Positions 14,898 to 25,679 of a DNA stretch of 30,301 bases are shown in pieces. The notes beneath the pieces were generated by a model, which had not been told where the DNA came from, did not search any database, and was given only the letters and a program-made list of their open reading frames with translations. A program made the translations under genes and the position numbers. Origin of the DNA: JADLGF01 sp020849415. GTDB lineage: Bacteria > Chloroflexota > Chloroflexia > Thermomicrobiales > UBA6265. Numbering within the stretch: the stretch's first letter is position 1; every line of letters starts with the position of its first letter. Where the stretch lies: positions 1 to 30,301 of the forward strand of contig JAPXTJ010000027.1 in assembly GCA_033812595.1 (NCBI GenBank), in the 5' to 3' direction.

Positions 14898-15274
14898 ATG
14901 CCTGCCGGAGGGCCGGAGTCCCGGGTGGGGAATCCGAAGAAGCGGAACAAGGGTCCGCGCCCGAAGCGCATTCCCCAGCGGATGTGCATTTCCTGCCGCG
15001 AGCGATCGGCGAAACGGACCTTGATCCGGGTCGTGCGAACGCCGGAGGGATCGGTGGAAATCGATCCGCACGGCAAGATGAACGGGCGCGGCGCCTATCT
15101 ATGTGATGATCCGGCCTGCTGGCGTCGGGCGCTTTCAGGAGAGGCGCTCGCGCGGGCGTTGAAGATTGAAACGCTGCCGGAAGCGGCAGCAGAACGCCTG
15201 AGCCAGTTTGCCGCTGCGTTGCCGCCCATCGCTACGGACCAACCTGATGATGAGGCGCAACAAGGGGGTAATGA

Positions 15275-15278
<4 letters not shown>
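14898..15278 (+). CDS. ylxR: YlxR-family nucleic-acid-binding protein
   Basis: This 126-residue basic protein has the YlxR core: RMCISCRERSAKRTLIRVV, then GRGAYLCDDPACW, which is the expected GRGAYvC signature. YlxR (also called RnpM in Bacillus) has been linked to RNase P modulation, and the gene typically sits between nusA and infB. The N-terminus is rich in Lys, Arg and Pro. The ATG at 14898 begins two bases after the nusA stop; a GTG at 14925 with GGAG upstream is an alternative that drops nine residues. Its stop overlaps the infB start (ATGA). The usual ylxQ/L7Ae gene between ylxR and infB is missing. Confidence 0.88.
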
Positions 15279-17176
<1,898 letters not shown>

Positions 17177-17238
17177 CCCGGGCGAGCCTCTGGCCCGTTC
17201 AACGGGCCGCGGTATTCGATCGGATATGGAGGTGAGAG

Positions 17239-17616
17239 GTGAGCCGTAGAACCCGCCAGGTGGGCGAATTCCTGCGCGAAGAGCTGACCGATATCATCCG
17301 CCGCGACGTCAAGGACCCGCGCATCGGCTTCATGAGCGTGACGCGGGTCGATGTCACCCCCGATCTCCGGCACGCTGCCGTCTACATCAGCGTGCTCGGC
17401 ACCGATCAGGAACGCGCCGACACCCTGGCGGCGCTCGTTTCCGCTTCCGGCTTCATTCGTCACACGCTGAAGCCGCGGTTGCGCATGCGCCAGATTCCGG
17501 ACCTCGAGTTCCGCGATGATCGCTCCATGGAACACGCCGAAAAGATTGCCCGGACGCTGCGCGAGATCAACACCACCTCGCCGGCGGCCGTGACTGAATC
17601 GGAGCCGGGTCAGTGA
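17239..17616 (+). CDS. rbfA: Ribosome-binding factor A
   Basis: This 125-residue KH-like protein assists late maturation of 16S rRNA in the 30S subunit. The family pattern is clear: RRTRQVGEFLREELTDII at the start, VKDPRIGFMSVTRVDVTPDL, and RMRQIPDLEFRDD before the C-terminus. The GTG at 17239 follows GGAGGTGA closely. It lies 62 bases after infB and overlaps the next gene by four bases (GTGA, 17613-17616). Confidence 0.94.
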   Translation: MSRRTRQVGEFLREELTDIIRRDVKDPRIGFMSVTRVDVTPDLRHAAVYISVLGTDQERADTLAALVSASGFIRHTLKPRLRMRQIPDLEFRDDRSMEHAEKIARTLREINTTSPAAVTESEPGQ

Positions 17617-18632
17617 CCGCCCAGGCCGCCATTACCCCCGCCCTGGCGGAGGCCGCGCTCGAACGACTGACCCGGGCGAACACGGTGCTGATGCCGACCC
17701 ACCCGAACATCGACGCCGACGGCCTGGCGACACCACTCGCGCTCATGCACATGCTGGCGCGTCGCGGAATCCGGGCGGTGCCCCTGGTGAGCGACGTGGA
17801 GATTCCCCGTTCGCTCAAGTTCCTGCCCGGCATCGAACAGGTGGCGCTGTACGGCCGCGATCCATTGCCCGAATACGATCTGCTTTGCCTGCTCGATGCC
17901 TCCGACCGGAAGCGGCTCGGCGGCTTCTACAACGACGATCCGTCTCGCATCGAAGCGGGCGTGCCGATCATCAACATCGATCACCACGTTACCAACGAGC
18001 GCTACGGTGAGGTCGCGATCGTCGATCCCCGCGCCACCTCGACCAGCGAGGTCATGTTCCGGCTGATGCAACTCTGGGGCGAACCGCTGACGCCGGTGAT
18101 CGCGCAGTGCCTGCTTGCCGGCATCTACGGTGACACGCTGGCGCTGCGGACCGAGGGCACAACCCCGGAAACGATGCGAATCGCCGCCGATCTGATCGAG
18201 GCGGGCGCCAATCCGGCGCCGATCATCGAAGGGCTGTTCATTCTCAAGCCACCCTCCACGGTCTGTCTCTGGGAGCGGGCGCTCAGCCACGTGCACACCA
18301 CCGGGCAGCTGATCTGGACCGAGGTGACCGAGGAAGACCTCGCCGAATGCGACGCCAAGCGGAGTGAATCGGAGGGGATCGTCAACTTCCTGCTCGGTAC
18401 CGAAGGCACCCAGGCGGCGGCGATTCTCTACGAGCAGCCTGATAGCTGGCGTGTTTCGATGCGGAGCCTGCCGCCGGTCGATGTCGCGGCGATCTGCGCC
18501 GTTTTCGGTGGCGGTGGTCACCCGCGCGCGGCTGGCTGCTCGCTGCCGGGTGGGGCGGACGCGAAGTGGGCGTTCCTCGATCGGGTGGCCGAGTTGATCG
18601 AGAACCCGCCGGCCACCTCCGCCGCCGACTGA
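17613..18632 (+). CDS. nrnA: DHH-family phosphoesterase (NrnA-like nanoRNase/pAp phosphatase)
   Basis: This 339-residue enzyme of the DHH/DHHA1 family would degrade short oligoribonucleotides or dephosphorylate pAp using Mn2+. Metal ligands are visible in HPNIDADG (H30, D34, D36), LLDASD, INIDHH and the Asp of YGDT. The DHHA1 domain ends in GGGGHPRAAG. The usual TDTGxF stretch is changed to GDTLAL, so substrate preference may differ. Its GTG is fused to the rbfA stop as GTGA, and truB follows after three bases. rbfA-nrnA-truB is a common order. Confidence 0.88.
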   Translation: MTAQAAITPALAEAALERLTRANTVLMPTHPNIDADGLATPLALMHMLARRGIRAVPLVSDVEIPRSLKFLPGIEQVALYGRDPLPEYDLLCLLDASDRKRLGGFYNDDPSRIEAGVPIINIDHHVTNERYGEVAIVDPRATSTSEVMFRLMQLWGEPLTPVIAQCLLAGIYGDTLALRTEGTTPETMRIAADLIEAGANPAPIIEGLFILKPPSTVCLWERALSHVHTTGQLIWTEVTEEDLAECDAKRSESEGIVNFLLGTEGTQAAAILYEQPDSWRVSMRSLPPVDVAAICAVFGGGGHPRAAGCSLPGGADAKWAFLDRVAELIENPPATSAAD

Positions 18633-18635
18633 TCC

Positions 18636-19607
18636 GTGGCGCGCCGCCGGGAAGCTCCCAAACTCCACGGACTGATCGTGATCGACAAGCCGGCCGGGCA
18701 CACCAGCCACGATGTCGTCGCACGGTTGCGCCGCATCACCGGTGAGCGGAAGGCGGGTCACGCCGGCACGCTCGATCCGATGGCGACGGGTGTGCTGCCG
18801 GTAGCCTTCGGTGACGCTACGCGCGCCCTCGAACACCTTGCCGGCGCCAGCAAGGTCTACCGCGCGGAGATCACCTTCGGCGTCGCCACGGATTCGCTCG
18901 ATGCCGAAGGGCGCGTCACCGCTATCGATTCCGATGTTTCACTCAGTCGAGCCCAAATCGAATCGGCGGCCGCGAGCTTTCTCGGCCCGTTCGATCAGCT
19001 ACCGCCGATGCACTCGGCGATCAAGATCGGCGGCGTCAAGCTCTACGAACTGGCGCGCAAGGGCGAGGAGATCGAACGGCCGGCGCGGCCGGTCGAGGTG
19101 CACGGCATCGATGTGGTCGATTGGCAATCGCCGGTTGCGACGATCGATGTCCACAGTTCCAAGGGGTTCTACGTCCGTTCGCTGGCGCGCGATCTGGGAG
19201 AGCGGCTGGGTACCGTGGCGCACTTGAGCAACCTGGTGCGGCTGGCGACCGGGCCGTTCACCCTAGACGATGCCTGGACCCTGACGGAACTCCTGGAGTT
19301 GTCGCGGGATGAGGTTTCGGGGATGTGGCCGATGCTGGCGTTGCACCCGGACGCCTTGCTGACTGAGCTGCCGGCGATTGTGATCGACCCAGACGATGAA
19401 GCGCGCTGGCGCACCGGCATGCCGGTGCGGCTCGGGACCGTGACCGACGAAACGGTGAAGGTCTATGCTGCCGATGGCGTCTGGCTCGGGATCGGCGAAG
19501 GTGCGCCGGAGCGAGGCGAGTGGCAGCCGGTCAAGGTGATCGGCCGGAGTTCTGGCGATCAACCGGTAGACGATGCTCAAGGTAATGAGGTACATGGTGA
19601 CGATTGA
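18636..19607 (+). CDS. truB: tRNA pseudouridine(55) synthase TruB
   Basis: This 323-residue enzyme makes pseudouridine 55 in the T-loop of tRNAs. The N-terminal signature is LIVIDKPAGHTSHDV and the catalytic Asp is D47 in GHAGTLDPMATGVLPV. The YRAEITFG, PPMHSAIKIGGVKLYELAR and GFYVRSLARDLG blocks of TruB are all present. A PUA-like C-terminal domain follows. Start is a GTG at 18636, three bases after the nrnA stop. Its 3' end overlaps the start of ribF. Confidence 0.95.
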   Translation: MARRREAPKLHGLIVIDKPAGHTSHDVVARLRRITGERKAGHAGTLDPMATGVLPVAFGDATRALEHLAGASKVYRAEITFGVATDSLDAEGRVTAIDSDVSLSRAQIESAAASFLGPFDQLPPMHSAIKIGGVKLYELARKGEEIERPARPVEVHGIDVVDWQSPVATIDVHSSKGFYVRSLARDLGERLGTVAHLSNLVRLATGPFTLDDAWTLTELLELSRDEVSGMWPMLALHPDALLTELPAIVIDPDDEARWRTGMPVRLGTVTDETVKVYAADGVWLGIGEGAPERGEWQPVKVIGRSSGDQPVDDAQGNEVHGDD

Positions 19608-20529
19608 CTACGGACTGACTCAAGATGGTGAGCGCCGGCCGACTGTTATCACGATCGGCACCTTCGATGGCGTGCATCGCGGGCACCTGCACCTGATCCG
19701 GACGACGATCGAACGAGCCCAGGCGATCGGCGCGCAATCGGCGGTTCTGACCTTCGAGCCGATCCCGATGATGGTGTTGCGCCCCGATCGGTTCATCGGC
19801 CGCATCTGCACCGCCGAGGAGAAGATTCGGCTCCTGGCCGAAACTGGCGTCGATATCGTCGATATCCTCTCATTCGACCGGGAGTTTTCGCTTCAGACGC
19901 CGGAGGAATTCCTGGCGCGGGTGATGGCGAAATACGATCTCCGGGAGATCGTGGTCGGCGAGGATTTCTCGCTCGGCAAGGATCGAGCCGGCAATGTCGA
20001 GAAACTTGCCGAACTCGGCCGCGCCTTCGGGTATCAGGTGACCGCGTTGCCCCGCATCGGCGATGAGGACGAATCGATCAGCAGTACCGAAATCCGGGAG
20101 GCCGTGCTGGCCGGGGATGTATCACTGGCGGCGCGCTTGCTCGGGCGCTACTTCCACGTCGAGGGCGTGGTGGTGCACGGCGCGCACTTCGGGCGGCAGA
20201 TCGGCTATCCGACGGCGAACATCGATCCGCCGGCCGATCAGGTGGCGCTCGCGGACGGTATTTACGCCTCGCTCTGCTGGCTGCCGGATGAAACGGCGCC
20301 GCGACCGGCGATGACCTACGTCGGCACCCGGCCGACCGTGAATAGCGGTCCGCGCGCAATCGAAACGAACATCCTCGATTTCAGCGGCGATCTCTATGTC
20401 CGGCGGCTGAAGGTGGAGCTCGTCAAACGGCTCCGCCCGGACGAGAATTTCCCGACCCTCGACCAGATGGTCGAGCAGTTGGGGCGCGACGAAGCGGCCA
20501 CCCGCGCGGTGCTCTCCGCGCTGGGATGA
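19594..20529 (+). CDS. ribF: Bifunctional riboflavin kinase/FAD synthetase RibF
   Basis: RibF phosphorylates riboflavin to FMN and adenylates FMN to FAD. The N-terminal nucleotidyltransferase domain has IGTFDGVHRGHL and SSTEIREAV. The C-terminal flavokinase domain has GRQIGYPTANI, YVGTRPTV and the ETNILDFSGDLYVRRLKVEL block. The start is uncertain: ATGs at 19573, 19588 and 19594 are in frame. I chose 19594 for the AAGG at 11 bases and because it begins just before the conserved domain; a GTG at 19597 is also possible. It overlaps the truB end by 14 bases and ends the nusA operon. Confidence 0.92.
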   Translation: MVTIDYGLTQDGERRPTVITIGTFDGVHRGHLHLIRTTIERAQAIGAQSAVLTFEPIPMMVLRPDRFIGRICTAEEKIRLLAETGVDIVDILSFDREFSLQTPEEFLARVMAKYDLREIVVGEDFSLGKDRAGNVEKLAELGRAFGYQVTALPRIGDEDESISSTEIREAVLAGDVSLAARLLGRYFHVEGVVVHGAHFGRQIGYPTANIDPPADQVALADGIYASLCWLPDETAPRPAMTYVGTRPTVNSGPRAIETNILDFSGDLYVRRLKVELVKRLRPDENFPTLDQMVEQLGRDEAATRAVLSALG

Positions 20530-20565
20530 ACGAACCGGGTGTGCGCGCCGCGCCACCTAGAACGA

Positions 20566-20595
20566 TTGAATCACGCGTGGTTCCCGTGCTAAACT
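20566..20595 (+). promoter_or_regulatory. Promoter for the infC-rpmI-rplT operon
   Basis: TTGAAT (20566-20571) and TAAACT (20590-20595) are 18 bases apart, each 4/6 to consensus. The start near 20602 would give a leader of about 90 bases before infC. Two GCATGC blocks in this leader could pair with each other; no T-run terminator is seen. Confidence 0.4.
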
Positions 20596-20691
20596 GTTTG
20601 GCACTCACCGCTGCATGCGCGGAGGCTGCGTGATGCGGCGATCCAGCATGCTTTGCGGCGGGATGACCAAGGCTCATTAAGGAGGCCGACC

Positions 20692-21297
20692 ATTTCCAGA
20701 CCCGTTCAGACGAGAGTCAATGAACGAATCCGGATTCGTGAAGTCCGGTTGATCGATGAAGAAGGTAATCAGGTTGGGGTAATCCCGACCCGTGATGCGC
20801 TCGAGATGGCCCGCGAACGCGGGCTCGATCTTGTCGAGGTGGCTCCTAACGCGATGCCGCCGGTTTGCCGCCTGATGGATTACGGCAAATTCCGGTACGA
20901 GCAGACGAAGAAGGAACGCGACTCCCGTAAGCATCAACACGTCATCGAACTCAAGGAAGTCCGGATTCGTCCGAAGATCGATGACCATGACCTGGAGACC
21001 AAGGGGCGTCAGGCCGCCAAGTTCCTTGATCATGGCGACAAGGTGAAGTTGTCTGTCCTGTTCCGCGGCCGCGAAATGGCCCACCCGGAGATCGGCAAGG
21101 GGCTGCTCGATCAGTTGATCGAAATGCTCACTACGCACGGCGCGGTGGAACAGACACCCCGGCTGGAAGGCCGGACCATGACGGCAATTCTGAATCCGCT
21201 CAAGGCCAAGCAGAGCCAGAGCGAACGAGAGGAGGCGAGCAAACGTGTCCAAAGGACCCAAGCTGAAGACGCACAAGGGAGCGAAGAAGCGGTTTGA
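20692..21297 (+). CDS. infC: Translation initiation factor IF-3 with ATT start codon
   Basis: IF-3 keeps ribosomal subunits apart and proofreads start codon choice. Both halves are present in 201 residues: N domain (VNERIRIREVRLIDEEG, MPPVCRLMDYGKF) and C domain (KEVRIRPKIDDHDLETK, REMAHPEIG). The start is ATT at 20692, six bases after a perfect AAGGAGG (20679-20685). No ATG or GTG fits, since the first upstream frame-open codon (20653) lies before the Shine-Dalgarno. Rare AUU starts are typical of infC and let IF-3 limit its own translation. The C-terminal tail is Gln/Glu-rich and overlaps the start of rpmI by 53 bases. Confidence 0.94.
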   Translation: MSRPVQTRVNERIRIREVRLIDEEGNQVGVIPTRDALEMARERGLDLVEVAPNAMPPVCRLMDYGKFRYEQTKKERDSRKHQHVIELKEVRIRPKIDDHDLETKGRQAAKFLDHGDKVKLSVLFRGREMAHPEIGKGLLDQLIEMLTTHGAVEQTPRLEGRTMTAILNPLKAKQSQSEREEASKRVQRTQAEDAQGSEEAV

Positions 21298-21454
21298 TTT
21301 CACCGCCACCGGCAAGGCCCGGCGCGCGAAGGGCATGAAGAGCCACTTCCGCCGCCGCAAGTCTGCCCGCGTGCTTCGGGCGCTTGACCGGATGCACATG
21401 GTCGATGAATCGAACGTGAAATCGGTGAAGAAGCTGCTTCCGTACGGGGAGTAG
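21245..21454 (+). CDS. rpmI: 50S ribosomal protein bL35
   Basis: This 69-residue protein is strongly basic and shows the bL35 core: KLKTHKGAKKRF, TGKARRAKGMKSHF and LPYGE at the end. It binds 23S rRNA in the large subunit. The GTG at 21245 has AGGAGG nine bases upstream, and its start lies inside the last 53 bases of infC in another frame. It is followed by rplT, as in the usual infC-rpmI-rplT operon. Confidence 0.95.
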   Translation: MSKGPKLKTHKGAKKRFDFTATGKARRAKGMKSHFRRRKSARVLRALDRMHMVDESNVKSVKKLLPYGE

Positions 21455-21464
21455 CACGAACGCT

Positions 21465-21478
21465 GGGCCGAGAGGCCC
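21465..21478 (+). other. Small GNRA-loop hairpin between rpmI and rplT
   Basis: GGGCC (21465-21469) and GGCCC (21474-21478) enclose a GAGA tetraloop. It lies 23 bases before the rplT start. It could be a part of a bL20 autoregulatory site, as known in other phyla, but the sequence alone does not prove that. Confidence 0.35.
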
Positions 21479-21500
21479 CGCAAGGGAGTTATAACGGGAA

Positions 21501-21860
21501 ATGGCTCGTATCAAGCGTGGCGTTGCCGCCCACCGCCGTCACCGGAAAGTTCTCCGCCAGGTAAAGGGTCACTACTCGACCTCGAACCGCCTGTACAAGC
21601 GCGCGCACGAATCGATGATGCGGGCGCTCAACTACGCTTACCGGGACCGCCGGACGAAGAAGCGCGATTTCCGTCGCCTCTGGATCGTGCGAATCAACGC
21701 CGCGGCCCGGATCAACGGCCTCAACTACAGCACGTTCATGTACGGGCTGAAGCAGGCCGGCGTGTCGATTGACCGGAAGAATCTGGCCGATCTGGCGGTG
21801 CGCGACGCGGACGCCTTCGCGGCGATCGCCGAAGTCGCCAAGCAACACGCTCAGGCGTAG
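21501..21860 (+). CDS. rplT: 50S ribosomal protein bL20
   Basis: This 119-residue primary rRNA-binding protein begins MARIKRGVAAHRRHRKVL and includes RDRRTKKRDFRRLWIVRINAA, the bL20 signature, then YSTFMYGLKQAGV. It is essential for early 50S assembly and in several phyla represses its own operon. Length is normal. GGGAG lies upstream of the ATG. The TrmH-family gene starts 13 bases after the stop. Confidence 0.97.
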   Translation: MARIKRGVAAHRRHRKVLRQVKGHYSTSNRLYKRAHESMMRALNYAYRDRRTKKRDFRRLWIVRINAAARINGLNYSTFMYGLKQAGVSIDRKNLADLAVRDADAFAAIAEVAKQHAQA

Positions 21861-21873
21861 TTCCCGCGCGGTG

Positions 21874-22656
21874 ATGCGAAGTTTCGATTCGGAGATCATT
21901 CGCAGCCCGCAAAACAATCTGATCAAGCGCGTGCGCTCGCTCGGCCACCGGAAACACCGGGACGCCGAGCGAGCGTTCGTCGTTGAGGGGAGCCGGGGGA
22001 TCGCCACCGCGATCGCCTATGGCCACACCCCCGAAGTGACGCTGCTGGCGCATGATGCGCGTCCCGATGTCGCCGCCCTGGCCGAGAGCAGCGGTGCTCC
22101 GGTTCGGATCGTTGAACGCGCCGTCTTTGACGCGGTGATGGACACCGCGACCCCGCAGGGGATCGCCGCCGTTTTCGACCGACCCGAATCGGAGTTCCCG
22201 GACACCGAAGCGCTCTTCCTGCTGGTGCTCGACGGGATCGGTGATCCGGGCAACCTCGGCACCCTGATCCGGAGCGCCGCCGGCGCCGGGTGCGACACCG
22301 TGATTGTCGGTCCGGACAGCGCCGATCCCTGGAGCGCGAAGGCGGCCCGCAGTTCGATGGGCAGCATATTCGGCATCCCTGTATTGAGCGCCGATTCCGA
22401 TATCGAGCACCTGGTGCGTGAACGCTGCCCTCACCGTTGGCTTGCCGCCGGCGAGGCGGAGCAGGGGTATGACACCGTAGAGTGGAGCGGGGGCGTGGCC
22501 GTCATCATCGGTTCAGAGGGGCACGGCGCCAGTGCGTGGGGCCGGGCGCTCGCGACCGGCGGCATCCGCATTCCGCTGGCGGCCGACGTCGAATCGCTCA
22601 ACGCTGCCGTGGCCGGGTCAGTCATCCTGTTCGAAGCCCGACGTCAGCGCGGGTAA
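21874..22656 (+). CDS. TrmH/SpoU-family RNA 2'-O-methyltransferase
   Basis: This 260-residue SPOUT enzyme would methylate a ribose in rRNA or tRNA using SAM. An N-terminal L30-like substrate-binding region (about 1-100, with FVVEGSRGIATAI) is followed by the knotted domain: motif 1 DPGNLGTLIRSA (with N127 and R133), motif 2 IIGSEGHGAS and motif 3 IPLAADVESLNAAVAGSVILFE. A place directly after rplT resembles Bacillus ysgA (rlmP), which modifies 23S rRNA, so a 23S target is a reasonable guess. The ATG at 21874 is used; a GTG at 21871 is equally possible. No good Shine-Dalgarno is visible, so it may depend on coupling to rplT. Confidence 0.9.
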   Translation: MRSFDSEIIRSPQNNLIKRVRSLGHRKHRDAERAFVVEGSRGIATAIAYGHTPEVTLLAHDARPDVAALAESSGAPVRIVERAVFDAVMDTATPQGIAAVFDRPESEFPDTEALFLLVLDGIGDPGNLGTLIRSAAGAGCDTVIVGPDSADPWSAKAARSSMGSIFGIPVLSADSDIEHLVRERCPHRWLAAGEAEQGYDTVEWSGGVAVIIGSEGHGASAWGRALATGGIRIPLAADVESLNAAVAGSVILFEARRQRG

Positions 22657-22795
22657 GCAACCCCGGTTGCGCCCAAACGTCCTGATTACTGCCGCCGTGA
22701 ACATCCCCGAACCGGCCGTCGCGACGTGAAGGCTACGCACGGCGCGCGTGGGTCCTTGCCAAACTCCCCTGAAACTCGCGAAGATACGCAGGGTT

Positions 22796-22827
22796 TTGCG
22801 CACAACCGCGCCGCAGGGTGCTAGACT
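22796..22827 (+). promoter_or_regulatory. Weak promoter candidate for the HU gene
   Basis: TTGCGC (22796-22801) and TAGACT (22822-22827) are separated by 20 bases, longer than ideal. AGACTG (22823-22828) and CAGTCT (22843-22848) around the expected start form an inverted repeat that could be an operator or 5' hairpin. Confidence 0.25.
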
Positions 22828-22893
22828 GACGGTCGGTAAAACCAGTCTTGCGGCGGTGGCTCAGGCCCCTATGATGAATCGAAGGGAGCAACG

Positions 22894-23205
22894 ATGGCCA
22901 GAGACGATTTGCGACGTGATGAACTGAAACGCGAAGTTGCCAAGCGAACCGGTCTTTCGGAATCGCAGGCCGATGGCGCTGTTCGGGCGGTGTTCGATGC
23001 GATCGAAGAGGCGCTGGCCGACGGAATGTCGGTGACGATCAGCGGCTTCGGTTCCTTCCGGGTGGCGGAGCGCCCCGCGCGCGACGGCCTGCACCCGCAG
23101 ACGCGCAAACCGATGAAGATTGAGGCCCGCAAGAGTCCGGCCTTCAAGCCGGGCGCCCGCCTGAAGCGGACGGTCAACGGCGAAGAGCCGGGCGACGACG
23201 AGTAG
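22894..23205 (+). CDS. HU-family DNA-binding protein
   Basis: HU-type proteins bend DNA and organise the nucleoid. This 103-residue protein has the dimer helices (REVAKRTGLSESQADGAVRAV), the GFGSFRV turn and an arm with RKPMKIEARKSPAFKPG. A short acidic tail (GEEPGDDE) extends beyond the normal HU end. The ATG follows GAAGGGAG. It stands alone after a 237-base gap from the methyltransferase. HU and IHF cannot be told apart with certainty, so no symbol is given. Confidence 0.93.
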   Translation: MARDDLRRDELKREVAKRTGLSESQADGAVRAVFDAIEEALADGMSVTISGFGSFRVAERPARDGLHPQTRKPMKIEARKSPAFKPGARLKRTVNGEEPGDDE

Positions 23206-23262
23206 TTGACAAGGGGCGGGCTGCGGGCCCGCCTCACTCCTTACCGGGACAGGAACCAGACG

Positions 23263-23601
23263 ATGCTTCGTAACCCGTTCGCACGCAAGGATATCCCCGA
23301 AGTCACCGTGGCCGATTCAGTCAGCGCGATCGCGGGTGGTACGCACCAGTTGCTCGATATCCGCGAGCAGGATGAGTGGGACGCCTACCGGATCCCCGGC
23401 GCCCGCTTCATACCCCTCGGACAGCTGGCGCAACGCGCCGAAGAACTCGAACCGGAGCGCCCGGTGATCGTCTACTGCAAGAGTGGCGTTCGCAGTATGC
23501 ACGCGGTCGAGATTCTGCAATCGACCGGCCGAAAAGATGCGGCGAGCATGACCGGCGGCATCATCGCCTGGTACGAAGCGGGTCAGCCGATCGAGCAGTA
23601 G
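23263..23601 (+). CDS. Rhodanese-like sulfurtransferase domain protein
   Basis: This 112-residue protein is a single rhodanese domain: LLDIREQDEWDAYRIPGA, then a loop CKSGVRS with the active Cys at C72, and GGIIAWYEAG near the end. Single-domain forms carry sulfur as a persulfide or act in detoxification and thiolation; the partner is not visible here. The ATG at 23263 has AGGA upstream. No signal peptide is seen, so it is probably cytoplasmic. HU lies 57 bases upstream on the same strand. Confidence 0.9.
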   Translation: MLRNPFARKDIPEVTVADSVSAIAGGTHQLLDIREQDEWDAYRIPGARFIPLGQLAQRAEELEPERPVIVYCKSGVRSMHAVEILQSTGRKDAASMTGGIIAWYEAGQPIEQ

Positions 23602-23603
23602 GG

Positions 23604-23687
23604 TTTGATTGTTCGTTCGTTTGGTGGATTGCACATGGTTCAGAACCATAGGCAGCCGCAGTCCAGGTTCGAATCAATCCAATCAAA
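23604..23687 (+). other. Nested inverted-repeat element downstream of the rhodanese gene
   Basis: Three pairings nest: TTTGATTG (23604-23611) with CAATCAAA (23680-23687), TGGATTG (23625-23631) with CAATCCA (23675-23681), and ATGGTT (23635-23640) with AACCAT (23644-23649). The two outer ones share two bases, so only one can be full-length. A T-loop-like GGTTCGAAT (23667-23675) is included, but there is no T-stem and the element is not a tRNA. It may be a structured RNA or a decayed palindrome. Confidence 0.4.
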
Positions 23688-23719
23688 AAGGCGCGGTGAG
23701 CATTGCCCACCGCGCCTTT
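23685..23719 (-). terminator. Strong intrinsic terminator after gyrB
   Basis: AAAGGCGCGGTG (23687-23698) pairs perfectly with CACCGCGCCTTT (23708-23719), 12 bp. On the minus strand the stem is followed by five T (23689-23685), 14 bases past the gyrB stop. On the plus strand only a short T-tract follows, so it may also partly stop rhodanese transcripts. Confidence 0.88.
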
Positions 23720-23732
23720 CTCGTGCCCGTGA

Positions 23733-25664
<1,932 letters not shown>

Positions 25665-25679
25665 GTTGGGCTTTCCCCC

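Noticed and set aside
17610..18836. 408-codon open frame antisense to nrnA and truB
   Set aside because: It spans two real genes and shows no domain.
23660..23690. tRNA 3'-end-like sequence with GGTTCGAATC
   Set aside because: No T-stem can form, no anticodon arm fits and the span of matching acceptor-like arms is too short for a tRNA.
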